From Meiothermus sp. (GTDB lineage: Bacteria; Deinococcota; Deinococci; Deinococcales; Thermaceae): DNA of 64,000 bases. The DNA is taken from assembly GCF_026004055.1 (NCBI RefSeq), contig NZ_BPIJ01000003.1, positions 344,406 to 408,405 on the forward strand, read 5' to 3'. A program made the position numbers and the translations under genes. Of this stretch, positions 36,783-45,218 are shown piece after piece; the first letter of the stretch is position 1; each line of letters begins with the position of its first letter. The notes beneath the pieces are model-generated. The model saw nothing but the letters and a program-made list of their open reading frames with translations, was not told where the DNA came from and did not search any database.

Positions 36783-36809
36783 GCCCTCCTTTGGATGGAG
36801 GGCATTATA
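36783..36809 (-). promoter_or_regulatory. Promoter of the MocR gene with overlapping inverted repeat
   Basis: Perfect -10 TATAAT at 36809-36804 on the minus strand, followed at once by GCCCTCC, seven bases, GGAGGGC (36803-36783), an inverted repeat that also contains the ribosome-binding site. The -35 (TTCGCC) is weak, consistent with an activated or self-regulated promoter. A second inverted repeat GATTGT/ACAATC lies at 36848-36865. Confidence 0.6.
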
Positions 36810-36847
36810 TGCACGGGGCTAGAGGCGGCGAAAGGTACAAGTTGGGG

Positions 36848-36865
36848 GATTGTGCTAGGACAATC
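36848..36865. promoter_or_regulatory. Inverted repeat upstream of the MocR promoter
   Basis: GATTGT, six bases, ACAATC, about 40 bp upstream of the TATAAT box; a candidate binding site for the MocR-type protein. Confidence 0.35.
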
Positions 36866-36914
36866 TGTCTGTGGTGAGGAAGAACGGGTTTGGCACAGGT
36901 TGTGGGGGCCGTAC

Positions 36915-38804
36915 TTAAGCCAGACCCTCGAGCCCCTCGGTCACCTCGGCCCAGCGGCTAAAGGCCTGCTCGAGCGCCTCCTCCAACTGCTGCTGCTCCC
37001 GTGCAATTTCGGCGTAGGCGCTGTGGTGCAGGCCCGGGGTGTTGGCCTTTGCCAAGACTGCCTGGATTTGGGCCTCGAGCCCAGCGATCTCGACTTCCAG
37101 GCGTTCTTTCTCGCGCTCCAGGTGCCAGCGCCCCTTGGCCCTGGGGGGTTTCGGGTTCTGGGTTTCGACCCTGCTCACCGGGCGCTCGAGCTGCCTGGGC
37201 CCCTCTTGGGCCTTGCGGCGCTCGAGGTACTCACCGGGCGACCCCGGGTAGTCGGCGAACTGCCCCTCGGAGAGGTGCCAGGTGCGGGTGGCCAGCCGGT
37301 CGAGGAAGGCGAGGTCGTGCGAGACCAAGAGCAGGGTGCCGGGGTAGGCCAGTAGGGCTTGCTCGAGGGCTTCCACCGTTTCCAGATCCAGGTGGTTGGT
37401 AGGCTCGTCCAGCACCAGCAGGCTGGCCTGCTGCAACGAGAGCGAGAGCAGGGCCAGCCGGGCCCGCTCGCCCCCCGAGAGTTGCTTGACCTGCTTGAAC
37501 TGCGCCTCGTAGGGGAACCTCCAGGCCCCCAGCGCGGCATGGGCCTTCTCGCCCAGCATCCGGTAGAGCGTCTCGAACAGGGTGAGTTCGGGGTCGAAAC
37601 CCGATAACTTCTGGTCGTAGTAGCCAATCCGCACCCCCGGGCCCACCCTGACCCGCCCCGCCGGGTGGTCGGAGGGCAAGAGCCCCAGGAGCACCCGAAG
37701 CAGGGTGGTCTTGCCGGCCCCGTTGGGGCCGATGATGGCGATACGCTCCCCATTTCGAACCAGCAGATTGGGAATCTCAAACAGCCGCCGCTCGCCCAAA
37801 GTTTTTTGCAGGTTCCAGCCCTCTAATACCCGCTCGGCGGTGGCCGGCTTCTCCAGCGGGAAGCGCATCCGCACCGCGGGGTCGTCTGGCTCGGGGGCCT
37901 CTGCCGCCCCCTGCATGAACTGCTCCATGCGGGCTTCCAGGCTGTGGAGCCGCCTGGCATGTTTGGCGCTGCTATGGGCCCAGCGCTGGGCTTGTTCCAG
38001 AATGCCCTCCAGCCGCTCTTTCTCCTTTAGCCAGCCCGCGTATTCACGGGCTTCCTGTTCTTCCTGTAGTACCCGCTCACGGCGAAAAGCTGAGTAATTC
38101 CCTTCGTAAAGCTTGAGGCTCCCCCTGCGCAACCAGGCCACGCGCTCCGTGACCTGGTCGAGAAACTGCCGGTCGTGCGAGACCGTAACCGTGGCCCCTC
38201 CGAAGGATTGCAAAAAATTCACCAGCCAGTCCACCATCTCCAGGTCGAGGTGGTTGGTGGGCTCGTCCAGGAGCAAAGCATCGGCCCCCGAAAGGAGCAG
38301 CGCCCCCAAGGCCAGCCGCCGGGTCTCGCCCCCCGAGAGTACGCTGGCTTTTTCCTGTTCCCGCCCCTCGAAGCGCAACCCCTTCAGCACGGCCTCGTAG
38401 CGCGAACGCTGTTGATAGCCCCCAATGGCCTCGTAGCGCTCGTGCAGCACCTCCCAGCGCTGGTAGACCTCGGGATCGGCCAGGTGGGTTTCCAGCCGGG
38501 CTAGTTCGGCTTCCATGGCCTGTATCCGGGCAAACCCACGCTTGAGCACGCTCTCTACGGTATCGTTGGGGCCGTACTGGGGGTCTTGGGGCAGTAGCTC
38601 GAGATGCACCCCTTCCGTGCGGTGGATGCGGCCTGCGCTAGGCTGGAGCTCCCCCATTAGCAAACGCATCAGGGTGGTCTTGCCCGAGCCATTGGCCCCC
38701 ACCAGGGCCAGGCGGTCGCCGTGGCGCAATTCCAGGCTCACCCCGTCCAGCAAGTCGCGTGCGCCCAGGGTGTATTCGATATTCTCGGCAAAAACAATCC
38801 GCAC
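36915..38804 (-). CDS. ABC-F family ATPase (duplicated ABC domains)
   Basis: 629-residue cytoplasmic protein with two ABC ATPase domains and no membrane segment. Walker A GANGSGKTT (about 36-44) and GPNGAGKTT (about 357-365), two LSGGE signatures, two LLDEPTNHLDLE Walker B blocks, a linker rich in charged helices between them and a C-terminal coiled coil (about 560-625). ABC-F proteins act on the ribosome in translation or antibiotic protection (Uup/EttA/YdiF types). The linker and C-terminal coil suggest a Uup/YdiF-like role, not antibiotic resistance. Confidence 0.92.
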   Translation of the reverse strand: MRIVFAENIEYTLGARDLLDGVSLELRHGDRLALVGANGSGKTTLMRLLMGELQPSAGRIHRTEGVHLELLPQDPQYGPNDTVESVLKRGFARIQAMEAELARLETHLADPEVYQRWEVLHERYEAIGGYQQRSRYEAVLKGLRFEGREQEKASVLSGGETRRLALGALLLSGADALLLDEPTNHLDLEMVDWLVNFLQSFGGATVTVSHDRQFLDQVTERVAWLRRGSLKLYEGNYSAFRRERVLQEEQEAREYAGWLKEKERLEGILEQAQRWAHSSAKHARRLHSLEARMEQFMQGAAEAPEPDDPAVRMRFPLEKPATAERVLEGWNLQKTLGERRLFEIPNLLVRNGERIAIIGPNGAGKTTLLRVLLGLLPSDHPAGRVRVGPGVRIGYYDQKLSGFDPELTLFETLYRMLGEKAHAALGAWRFPYEAQFKQVKQLSGGERARLALLSLSLQQASLLVLDEPTNHLDLETVEALEQALLAYPGTLLLVSHDLAFLDRLATRTWHLSEGQFADYPGSPGEYLERRKAQEGPRQLERPVSRVETQNPKPPRAKGRWHLEREKERLEVEIAGLEAQIQAVLAKANTPGLHHSAYAEIAREQQQLEEALEQAFSRWAEVTEGLEGLA

Positions 38805-38867
38805 AACCGCCAGTGTAGCAAGTGGAGCCCTTTTGGAAACCCACTGAAATTCAAAACTGGATGCCGT

Positions 38868-39437
38868 TTATCGGCTCTTCAGGGTCATTCGCAGGCCCCG
38901 CAAGGCCACCACCAGGCTTACCAATAGAAAGGCCCAGAACCCCATACCGGTGGGCCAGAATGCCACCAGCGCATAGATATAGCCCACGATAGCCCCCACC
39001 GGGATGGGGTACCAGCTCCCTCGGTGGTTTTTCCAATAGAGCTGCCAGTACAAACCCGCTACGGCCAAACCAATCCCAATAGCCAGCAGTGTGATGGTGG
39101 GGTACAAAAGGCCAAAAAACCCTAGCGTAGGGGCAATACCGCCCCCTCCCCGAAAACCAAAATAGAGCGGCCAGTTATGGCCCGCCACCACCGCCGCCCC
39201 CATCAGGGGTAGGGCCCAGGGCGCCGGGGCCCACTGGCTCAGGTAGGCCACCAGAACCCCCTTGAGCACATCCGCCAGGGCCACAGCAATCCCCCAGCCG
39301 GCCCCCAGTTGACGAAATGTGCCGCTGGCGCCAGGGGTATCCCGTTCGGCCAGGTTGAGCCCCTTGATAACCCCTGCAATGCGCCCAAAGCTAAGCGAGC
39401 CTAGCAGATACGCAACCACCACCCAAACAAGCACCAT
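38868..39437 (-). CDS. Divergent PlsY-like membrane protein
   Basis: 189 residues, about six to seven hydrophobic segments, resembling PlsY, the acyl-phosphate:glycerol-3-phosphate acyltransferase. YLLGSLSFGRI matches PlsY motif 1 and GHNWPLYFGFRGGGG motif 2/3. The diagnostic parts are altered, however: GSGNxGATN is replaced by PGASGTFRQLG, and GGKGxAT by GGGGIAP, so the substrate-binding lysine is lost. It is a PlsY-family member whose acyltransferase activity is doubtful; it may be a paralogue with another role. It lies 63 bp upstream of the ABC-F gene on the same strand. Confidence 0.72.
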   Translation of the reverse strand: MVLVWVVVAYLLGSLSFGRIAGVIKGLNLAERDTPGASGTFRQLGAGWGIAVALADVLKGVLVAYLSQWAPAPWALPLMGAAVVAGHNWPLYFGFRGGGGIAPTLGFFGLLYPTITLLAIGIGLAVAGLYWQLYWKNHRGSWYPIPVGAIVGYIYALVAFWPTGMGFWAFLLVSLVVALRGLRMTLKSR

Positions 39438-39684
39438 AGGCTATGGTCTATGGTAGAGCACTCGAGCTCCTTCACACCACGGGTACGGCCTTCAAAAAAC
39501 AGGTCTACTCACAACGGTGACGCAAAAGGCACAAAAACCCAGTCAAAAGGGTCTTTCCTGCAGCGAGAAATCGGATACCCTACCGTTCTCCACATTTATG
39601 CGCCTTGCGTCGTACCAGATTCCTCCTCGGCCAACGCCTCCTTGGTATAACGGGTGCACCTGCCGATGACCTTTGTACCACTAG
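39438..39684. other. Intergenic DNA left of M1 copy b
   Basis: About 245 bp. TAGAGCACTCGAGCTCCTTCACA (39463 on) resembles an E2 terminus with an insertion, and the preceding CTATGGTCTATGG also occurs beside E2a (22748). CCAGATTCCTCC near 39609 recalls the repeat at 33709. It looks like decayed mobile DNA; no gene seen. Confidence 0.4.
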
Positions 39685-40022
39685 TGGTCTGGTAACAAAA
39701 TACGCAGTATGGGGTTTAGCCTTCAGAACGCGCCGTGTCTCGTAAACCTGGGCCTTCGGTGCCTTGCCTGTGCGGTCATGCAAAAAGCACCCCACCCCGC
39801 TTCGCCCCTTCCCTCCCCTACTGCGTAGGGGAGGCCAGGTGGGGTGGCTGACCTGGCCCTTCACCCAGCGGATTGGGGGCCTTGCCTGATACCCTCCCCC
39901 ACCCTCCCTACGCGGTAGGGAGGGCGTTTTTAGGCCATCTCGGGGGCCGAAGTGGGATGGAATCTCTACATCGATGTATTCGGGGTGCGGTACAAAACTT
40001 CGGAAATTTAGTTACCAGACCA
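39685..40022. mobile_element. M1 MITE-like element, copy b (338 bp)
   Basis: Perfect termini TGGTCTGGTAAC / GTTACCAGACCA and a 4-bp direct repeat CTAG at 39681-39684 and 40023-40026. Same length as the other copies. No transposase. Confidence 0.88.
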
Positions 40023-40259
40023 CTAGCACAGCCGCTCTTATTGCGTAATGTACCCGGTACAGCGAACTTTGCATTACCGGCTATTCGTGGGAACCGCTCT
40101 CTGTATTTCCCTGGCTATTTTGCCCAGGCAAGCCTCCCCCTCGCTCTTCAACCAACAAAAAGTCTCTCCGCCAGACGGGCCGGTCTCCATGTTTTCATAG
40201 CGGAAATTGTGTGTTAGCCTGAAATTAAAAGCGCTTCCACGCTGAGAGAGGAACCCGTC
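40023..40259 (+). other. Intergenic DNA right of M1 copy b, containing the LacI-gene promoter region
   Basis: About 235 bp. CTATTCGTGGGAACCGCTCT (40081-40100) is an inverted copy of a motif seen twice at 50.3-50.5 kb. The last 50 bp before the LacI-family gene are AT-rich and hold the AAGCGCTT palindrome. No gene recognised. Confidence 0.45.
40229..40236. promoter_or_regulatory. LacI-family operator-like palindrome
   Basis: AAGCGCTT, 24 bp before the start of the LacI-family gene; this core is common in operators of LacI-family regulators, suggesting autoregulation. Confidence 0.5.
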
Positions 40260-41288
40260 TTGGCCACCCGCAAACCCACCATCCACGAAGTTGCCCGTCA
40301 AGCCAAAGTGGGCATTGGTACGGTCAGTCGTGTGCTCAACAACCACCCCTCGGTGCGCGCCGAGACCCGCGAGCGGGTGCTGGCGACCATGGCCAGCCTG
40401 GGCTATAGCCCCAACCCACATGCCCGTCGGGTGGCCGGTGGGCGGAGTTATACCATCTCGCTTATCCTGCCGGTGATCTCCACCGAGTTTTACAACCGGC
40501 TGCTCGAGGGCATCGAGCAGGTTCTGAGTGAAGAGCGCTACGAGCTGGCCCTTTTCCCTATCTTTTCTCCCCCTAGGCTTCTGCGCTATCTGGAAAGCCG
40601 ATCGCTGGCCTACCAAACCGACGGACTGCTGGTCGCCTCGCAGGGCCTGGCCCATCTGCTCCCCGACCAAAAATTTCCCACCGAGCGTCCGGTGGTTCTG
40701 GTAGATGCTCATAGCCCGCGTTACGACTCGGCCTATGTAGACAACTACCTTGGAGGACAGATGGCGGCCCAGCACCTCGCCCAGTTTCCGGGCAAGCTGT
40801 TTGCCATCCAGATGCAAGAAGAACTCGACGAGGTCATGCGCAATACCGTAGGGCAGGAGCGGGTCGCCGGGTTTAGGGCAGGGCTCGAGCAGGCCGGGCG
40901 GCGGCTGCCCGAGACCCATGTATTTATCTCCCGCTTTTCGGTCGAAGGGGGACGGCTGGCCTTGCAGCACTTCATGCGGCTGACCAAACCTCCTTACAAC
41001 ATCTTTGCCGGGGCCGACCTGCTGGCATTGGGGGTACTGGAAGAAGCCGAGCGGCAGGGCCTCGAGCTAGGCGAGCAAGTACGCCTGCTGGGCTTCGATG
41101 GCCACCCCTGGACGGCTGCCAAAGGCCTCTCCACCCTGGCCCAGCCCATCGAGGAGATGGGGGCCGAGGCCGCCCGTATGCTCTTGGAGCGCATCCGTGG
41201 CTACCGGGGCAGCCCCCGGGCCCGGCGTTTCGAGCCCACCCTGGTGGTGCGAAAGTCCACCCAACCCCATAGCGTCTACACCGACTGA
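40260..41288 (+). CDS. LacI-family transcriptional regulator
   Basis: 342 residues. The N-terminal helix-turn-helix (PTIHEVARQAKVGIGTVSRVLN, about 6-27; quoted ends only mark the family pattern) and hinge (YSPNPHARRV) precede a periplasmic-binding-protein-like effector domain. The start is TTG 40260 with GAGAGGA about 7 bases upstream; no ATG fits the conserved N-terminus. The effector is probably a sugar or derivative, but no sugar genes are nearby; the downstream neighbours make menaquinone. An AAGCGCTT palindrome upstream suggests self-control. Confidence 0.9.
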   Translation: MATRKPTIHEVARQAKVGIGTVSRVLNNHPSVRAETRERVLATMASLGYSPNPHARRVAGGRSYTISLILPVISTEFYNRLLEGIEQVLSEERYELALFPIFSPPRLLRYLESRSLAYQTDGLLVASQGLAHLLPDQKFPTERPVVLVDAHSPRYDSAYVDNYLGGQMAAQHLAQFPGKLFAIQMQEELDEVMRNTVGQERVAGFRAGLEQAGRRLPETHVFISRFSVEGGRLALQHFMRLTKPPYNIFAGADLLALGVLEEAERQGLELGEQVRLLGFDGHPWTAAKGLSTLAQPIEEMGAEAARMLLERIRGYRGSPRARRFEPTLVVRKSTQPHSVYTD

Positions 41289-41349
41289 TGGCTCCAATCG
41301 TTGGCCAGGTAGCTGGTTTCAGCAGCGGGCGATGCTAGGATTATGTCTG

Positions 41350-42543
41350 ATGAACGAGGCTTCTTCCCCCGCCGGCGCGGGGCCCTACCGCCCCTCGGTG
41401 CGTGACCCAAAGCTGCTGCCCATCCTCGAGAAAATAGAGGCCGGAAAGCGCCTGACCTTCGACGAAGGCATGGTGCTTTACCACACCCCCGACTACAACA
41501 CCCTGATGTGGCTGGCCAACCGCGTCCGCGAGCGCAAGCACGGCGACAAAACCTATTTTGTGCACTCTTTGCGGCTGGAGTTCACCAACATCTGCTACGT
41601 GGGCTGTACCTTCTGTGCGTTTGCGGCCAAAAAAGGCGAGGCGCGGGCCTGGGACTATAGCGTGGAAGAGGTGGTCGCCAAGGTGCGGGAAAAGTGGGAG
41701 CCGGGCCTGACCGAGCTGCACATGTCCAGCGGCCACCACCCCAACCGCCCCTGGAGCTACTACCCCGAGATGGTGCGGGCTTTGAACGAAAACTTCCCCG
41801 GTATCCAGGTGAAGGCGTTTACGGCAGCCGAGATTGAGCACCTCTCCAAAATCAGCAAGAAACCCACCCTCGAGGTCTTGCGCGAGCTCAAAGAGGCCGG
41901 CCTGGTGGCCCTGCCCGGTGGCGGGGCGGAAATCTTCGCCGAGCGAGTGCGCCGCCAGATTGCCAAGAACAAGGTCAAGGCCGAGAAGTGGCTGCAAATT
42001 CACCGCGAGGCCCACAGCCTGGGCCTCCGCACCAATGCCACCATGCTCTACGGCCACATCGAAACCCTGGAAGAGCGCCTCGAGCACATGGATCGGCTGC
42101 GCCGGCTGCAAGACGAGACCGGGGGCTTTTATAGCTTTATCCCCCTGGCCTTCCAGCCCGACGCCAACGCGCTGGCCTTCAACCTGGGCAAGACCGAGTT
42201 CACCACCGGCCTCGACGACCTGCGCAACCTAGCCGTCGCCCGGCTCTACCTGGACAACTTCGACCACATCAAGGGCTACTGGGTCATGATCTCCTCCGAC
42301 CTGGTGCAGGTTGCGCTCGACTGGGGCGTCTCGGACATCGACGGCACCATCATCGAGGAGCACATCGCCCACGCCGCCGGGGCCACCAGCCCGCTGGGCC
42401 TAAGCCGCCAAAAAATGGTGCAACTCATCCAGGCCGCCGGGCGGGTGCCGGTAGAGCGGGATGCGCTGTACAACGAGCTGCGTATCTACGACAACCTGCC
42501 GAAAGCCGAAGGCCCAAGGCCCAAGGCCATCTCTGCCAGCTAG
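41350..42543 (+). CDS. mqnE: Aminofutalosine synthase (radical SAM)
   Basis: Second step of the futalosine menaquinone pathway: couples 3-[(1-carboxyvinyl)oxy]benzoate with SAM. 397 residues from ATG 41350, with the radical-SAM cluster cysteines Cys82, Cys86 and Cys89 (ICYVGCTFC) and MqnE-type PGGGAEIFAERVR and NATMLYGHIET. An in-frame ATG at 41332 is the alternative; TAGGAT 8 bases before 41350 supports a leaderless start there. The last residues (KAEGPRPKAISAS) look like read-in of a simple intergenic repeat. Followed by mqnA. Confidence 0.92.
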   Translation: MNEASSPAGAGPYRPSVRDPKLLPILEKIEAGKRLTFDEGMVLYHTPDYNTLMWLANRVRERKHGDKTYFVHSLRLEFTNICYVGCTFCAFAAKKGEARAWDYSVEEVVAKVREKWEPGLTELHMSSGHHPNRPWSYYPEMVRALNENFPGIQVKAFTAAEIEHLSKISKKPTLEVLRELKEAGLVALPGGGAEIFAERVRRQIAKNKVKAEKWLQIHREAHSLGLRTNATMLYGHIETLEERLEHMDRLRRLQDETGGFYSFIPLAFQPDANALAFNLGKTEFTTGLDDLRNLAVARLYLDNFDHIKGYWVMISSDLVQVALDWGVSDIDGTIIEEHIAHAAGATSPLGLSRQKMVQLIQAAGRVPVERDALYNELRIYDNLPKAEGPRPKAISAS

Positions 42544-42567
42544 CTTTCAGCTTTTGGCCTCTTGCTT

Positions 42568-43380
42568 ATGTACATCCTGGGAGTTCCCCGCTACGCCAAC
42601 ACCGCGCCGCTGTATCACTTTCTGGAGGAGGGAGACGGGTTGGCCTTTCGCTATGGCGTGCCCACCGAGCTCAACCGCTGGCTGCTGGAGGGCTCGGTAG
42701 ACCTGAGCCTGGTTTCTTCCTATTTCTATCTGCAAAACGCCGACCAGCTAAGGCCCCTGCCCGACTTCAGCGTGGCCGACCTGGGGCCGGTGTACTCGGT
42801 TAATCTGTTTCATCGCAAGCCCTGGAGCGAGCTCAAGCGCATTGCCCTAACCACCGAGAGCGCCACCTCGGTGCGGCTCTTGCAGTATCTGTTGGAAGCC
42901 GACGGCCTCGAGGCCCACTACACCCCCGAGCAGGGCGGCCTGGAGCTCTTGGAGCGCTACGACGGGGTGCTGCTCATTGGCGACCGGGCCATCACCACCT
43001 ACTTCGGCCTGCTCTCCATCATTCCCGAGTCGGTGCACCAGGTGCCCACCCAGGTCGAGGGCATCCGCATCACCGACCTCTCGATGCGCTGGTTCGAGCA
43101 AACCCGACTGCCCTTTGTGTTTGCGGTCTGGGCCACCCGCAAGAATGCCCCCCCACCCCCCGAAATTGTCCGGCGGCTGCGGGCGGCCCGTTCGCTGGGG
43201 CTGGGCAACCTGGCCGCCGTAGCCGGCACCGAGGCCCAGCGCCTGAACGTGCCCGAGCGGCTAATGCAGCACTACCTGTGGAACTTCCGCTACCACCTGG
43301 AAGCCCCCGACCGGCTGGGCCTGCAAGCCTTTGCCCAGGCCGTGGAGCTACCCTACCCCGACGACTACTGGGATGTGTAA
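42568..43380 (+). CDS. mqnA: Chorismate dehydratase
   Basis: First step of the futalosine pathway: dehydrates chorismate to 3-[(1-carboxyvinyl)oxy]benzoate. 270 residues from ATG 42568 (a TTG at 42562 is in frame). The periplasmic-binding-protein-like fold shows the MqnA patterns GVPRYANTAPLYHFL, PTELNRWLLEGSVDLSLVSS and LLIGDRA. It stands 24 bp after mqnE and is probably co-transcribed. Together the two genes indicate menaquinone as the respiratory quinone, as expected for Thermaceae. R1c abuts its stop. Confidence 0.92.
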   Translation: MYILGVPRYANTAPLYHFLEEGDGLAFRYGVPTELNRWLLEGSVDLSLVSSYFYLQNADQLRPLPDFSVADLGPVYSVNLFHRKPWSELKRIALTTESATSVRLLQYLLEADGLEAHYTPEQGGLELLERYDGVLLIGDRAITTYFGLLSIIPESVHQVPTQVEGIRITDLSMRWFEQTRLPFVFAVWATRKNAPPPPEIVRRLRAARSLGLGNLAAVAGTEAQRLNVPERLMQHYLWNFRYHLEAPDRLGLQAFAQAVELPYPDDYWDV

Positions 43381-43381
43381 G

Positions 43382-43503
43382 CCAGGTTCGGTGGGTTTGT
43401 CGCCAAACGGTAACACCGCCCCGCCGAGGCGAGGGGTGCTCTGGGATTCAAAAAGACAGCTTCCAGGACTTTGGGTCTTGAAAACCGCCTTTTGAATCCG
43501 GTG
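43382..43503. repeat. R1 palindromic repeat, copy c (degenerate)
   Basis: Fills the gap between the convergent mqnA and gltX stops. GATTCAAAAAGACAGC...CCTTTTGAATCCGGTG at the right and GGTTTGTCGCCAAACGGTAACACC at the left are degenerate versions of the two R1 hairpins. Both neighbouring stop codons lie within 2 bp. Confidence 0.65.
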
Positions 43504-43504
43504 T

Positions 43505-44944
43505 TTATTCCTTTACAAGCTCCATGGCCCGCTCGAGCCGCTTTAGCACGCGCTCCTTGCCCAGCAGGGTCAGGAGGTCGAACATGCCGGGGGTCTCGAG
43601 GCTTCCCGTCAGGGCCGCCCGCAGGGGCTGCATCACCGCTGCCGCTTTCACCCCTTTGGCCTCGGCAAAGCCTTTGAGCAGGGGCTCGGTGTGGTCTGGC
43701 AGCAGGTCGGGTAACTGGGCTAGCTGTTCGCGCAGTTCGGGCAAGAAAGCGGCCCCCTCGCGCAGTTTGACCAGGGCCTTTTCCTGCATGGGGTAGGCTT
43801 CGCTAAAAAAGTAGAGCGACCTGTCTACAAACTCCTGCAGGGTCTCGAAGCGGGCCCGCATGGCTTCCAGCACCTGCTTCAGGTAGGTTTCGGAGGGGTA
43901 GGAGAGCCCGGCGCGTTCCAAAAAAGGCTTGACCCTCTGGGCCAGGTCGTCCAGGCTCAACACCTCGCGGATGTACTTGCCGTTCATCCATTTGAGCTTG
44001 TTCAGATCGAAGACCGGCCCCCCCAGGCTGATGCGCTCCAGGCTAAAGTGCTCAATCATGTCCTGCAGGCTAAAAATTTCCCTTCCGTCGGGCATGCTCC
44101 AGGCCATGGTGCCCAGGTAGTTCAAGAGAGCCTCGGGCAGAATGCCCTGGGCACGGTAGCTGTCCACGCTGGTGTCCATCTTGCGCTTGGAGAGCTTGGA
44201 CTTGTCGGGGTTGCGCAAAAGGGGGGTGTGGCACCAGACCGGCTCCTCCCAGCCAAAAGCCCGCAGAATCAGGATGTGGAAGGGGGTGCTGGTAATCCAC
44301 TCCTCGGCCCGGATGACGTGGGTCACACCCATCAGGTGGTCGTCTACCATGGCGGCCAGGTGGTAGGTGGGGTAGCCGTCGGCCTTGAGGATGACCTTGT
44401 CGTCCAGGGCAGCATTGTCAAACTCGATGGGGCCGCGCAGCAGGTCGTGCACCACGGTTTTGCCTTCCAGGGGCACCTTGAGCCGCACCACGTGGGGCTC
44501 CCCGGCAGCCGCCCGGCGCTCGGCCTCCTGGGCCGGGTAGTCGCGGTAGCGGCGATTGTAGCCCTGCTCCTGCTTTCCTACCTTGCGGGCCGCCTCGCGG
44601 GCTGCCGCCAGCTCCTCGGGGGTGTCGAAGGCCCGGTAGGCGGCACCTTTTTCCAGCAGCATCTGCACGTGCTGCTTGTAAATGTGGAGGCGTTGGGACT
44701 GCACATAGGGGCCGTTGGGGCCTCCCTTGGTAGGAGATTCGTCGGGGGAAAGCCCCAGCCACTCGAGCATCTCCAGAATCCGCCGCTCGGAGGTGGGGTT
44801 GTAGCGGGTACGGTCGGTATCCTCGATGCGAACAATAAACTTCCCCCCGTGCTGCTTGGCAAACACGTAGTTGAACAGGGCTTGGTAGGCCGTACCCACA
44901 TGGGGGTCACCGGTGGGGCTGGGGGCAATGCGCGTCACAACCAT
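43505..44944 (-). CDS. gltX: Glutamyl-tRNA synthetase
   Basis: Charges tRNA-Glu; class I synthetase of 479 residues. The HIGH-type HVGT (residues 15-18 in APSPTGDPHVGTAYQ), the KMSKS-type KLSKRKM (about 243-249) and IEDTDRTRYNP are all in place, with the helical anticodon-binding region at the C-terminus. The start ATG 44944 gives MVVTRIAPSPTG. No leader peptide or T-box was seen upstream. It ends at R1c. Confidence 0.96.
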   Translation of the reverse strand: MVVTRIAPSPTGDPHVGTAYQALFNYVFAKQHGGKFIVRIEDTDRTRYNPTSERRILEMLEWLGLSPDESPTKGGPNGPYVQSQRLHIYKQHVQMLLEKGAAYRAFDTPEELAAAREAARKVGKQEQGYNRRYRDYPAQEAERRAAAGEPHVVRLKVPLEGKTVVHDLLRGPIEFDNAALDDKVILKADGYPTYHLAAMVDDHLMGVTHVIRAEEWITSTPFHILILRAFGWEEPVWCHTPLLRNPDKSKLSKRKMDTSVDSYRAQGILPEALLNYLGTMAWSMPDGREIFSLQDMIEHFSLERISLGGPVFDLNKLKWMNGKYIREVLSLDDLAQRVKPFLERAGLSYPSETYLKQVLEAMRARFETLQEFVDRSLYFFSEAYPMQEKALVKLREGAAFLPELREQLAQLPDLLPDHTEPLLKGFAEAKGVKAAAVMQPLRAALTGSLETPGMFDLLTLLGKERVLKRLERAMELVKE

Positions 44945-45218
44945 ACCCGATAGCTTAAGGCCCCAGGCCCAAAGCGGAAAGCCAGGAGTTCGGGCAGCCT
45001 CGCTGCGTAAGAATGAGTGCAGTTTGAAAATGTCCCATGTCGCAAGTCACGGATGACCTCAGGGGACAAGTCCCAGGTCAGCGCGATGAACCCAGGGCCG
45101 GTCAATAGCCTTTTGCCTTCGGCTATAGGCTTTGGGCTTTCGGCGTTCTGCCATAGGCTCCCTTTGGGTCATACCTCTCACAGCCGACTTAGCGGGGGGT
45201 GTTACCCTATGAGGGTAG
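44945..45218. other. Divergent intergenic region gltX / lptB with a simple repeat
   Basis: 274 bp. Stretches like GCCTTTTGCCTTCGGCTATAGG (45108 on) and GGCTTTGGGCTTTCGGC are a GC-rich simple repeat that also appears at the end of mqnE and upstream of purU. Promoters for both genes must be here, but none is convincing. Confidence 0.4.
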
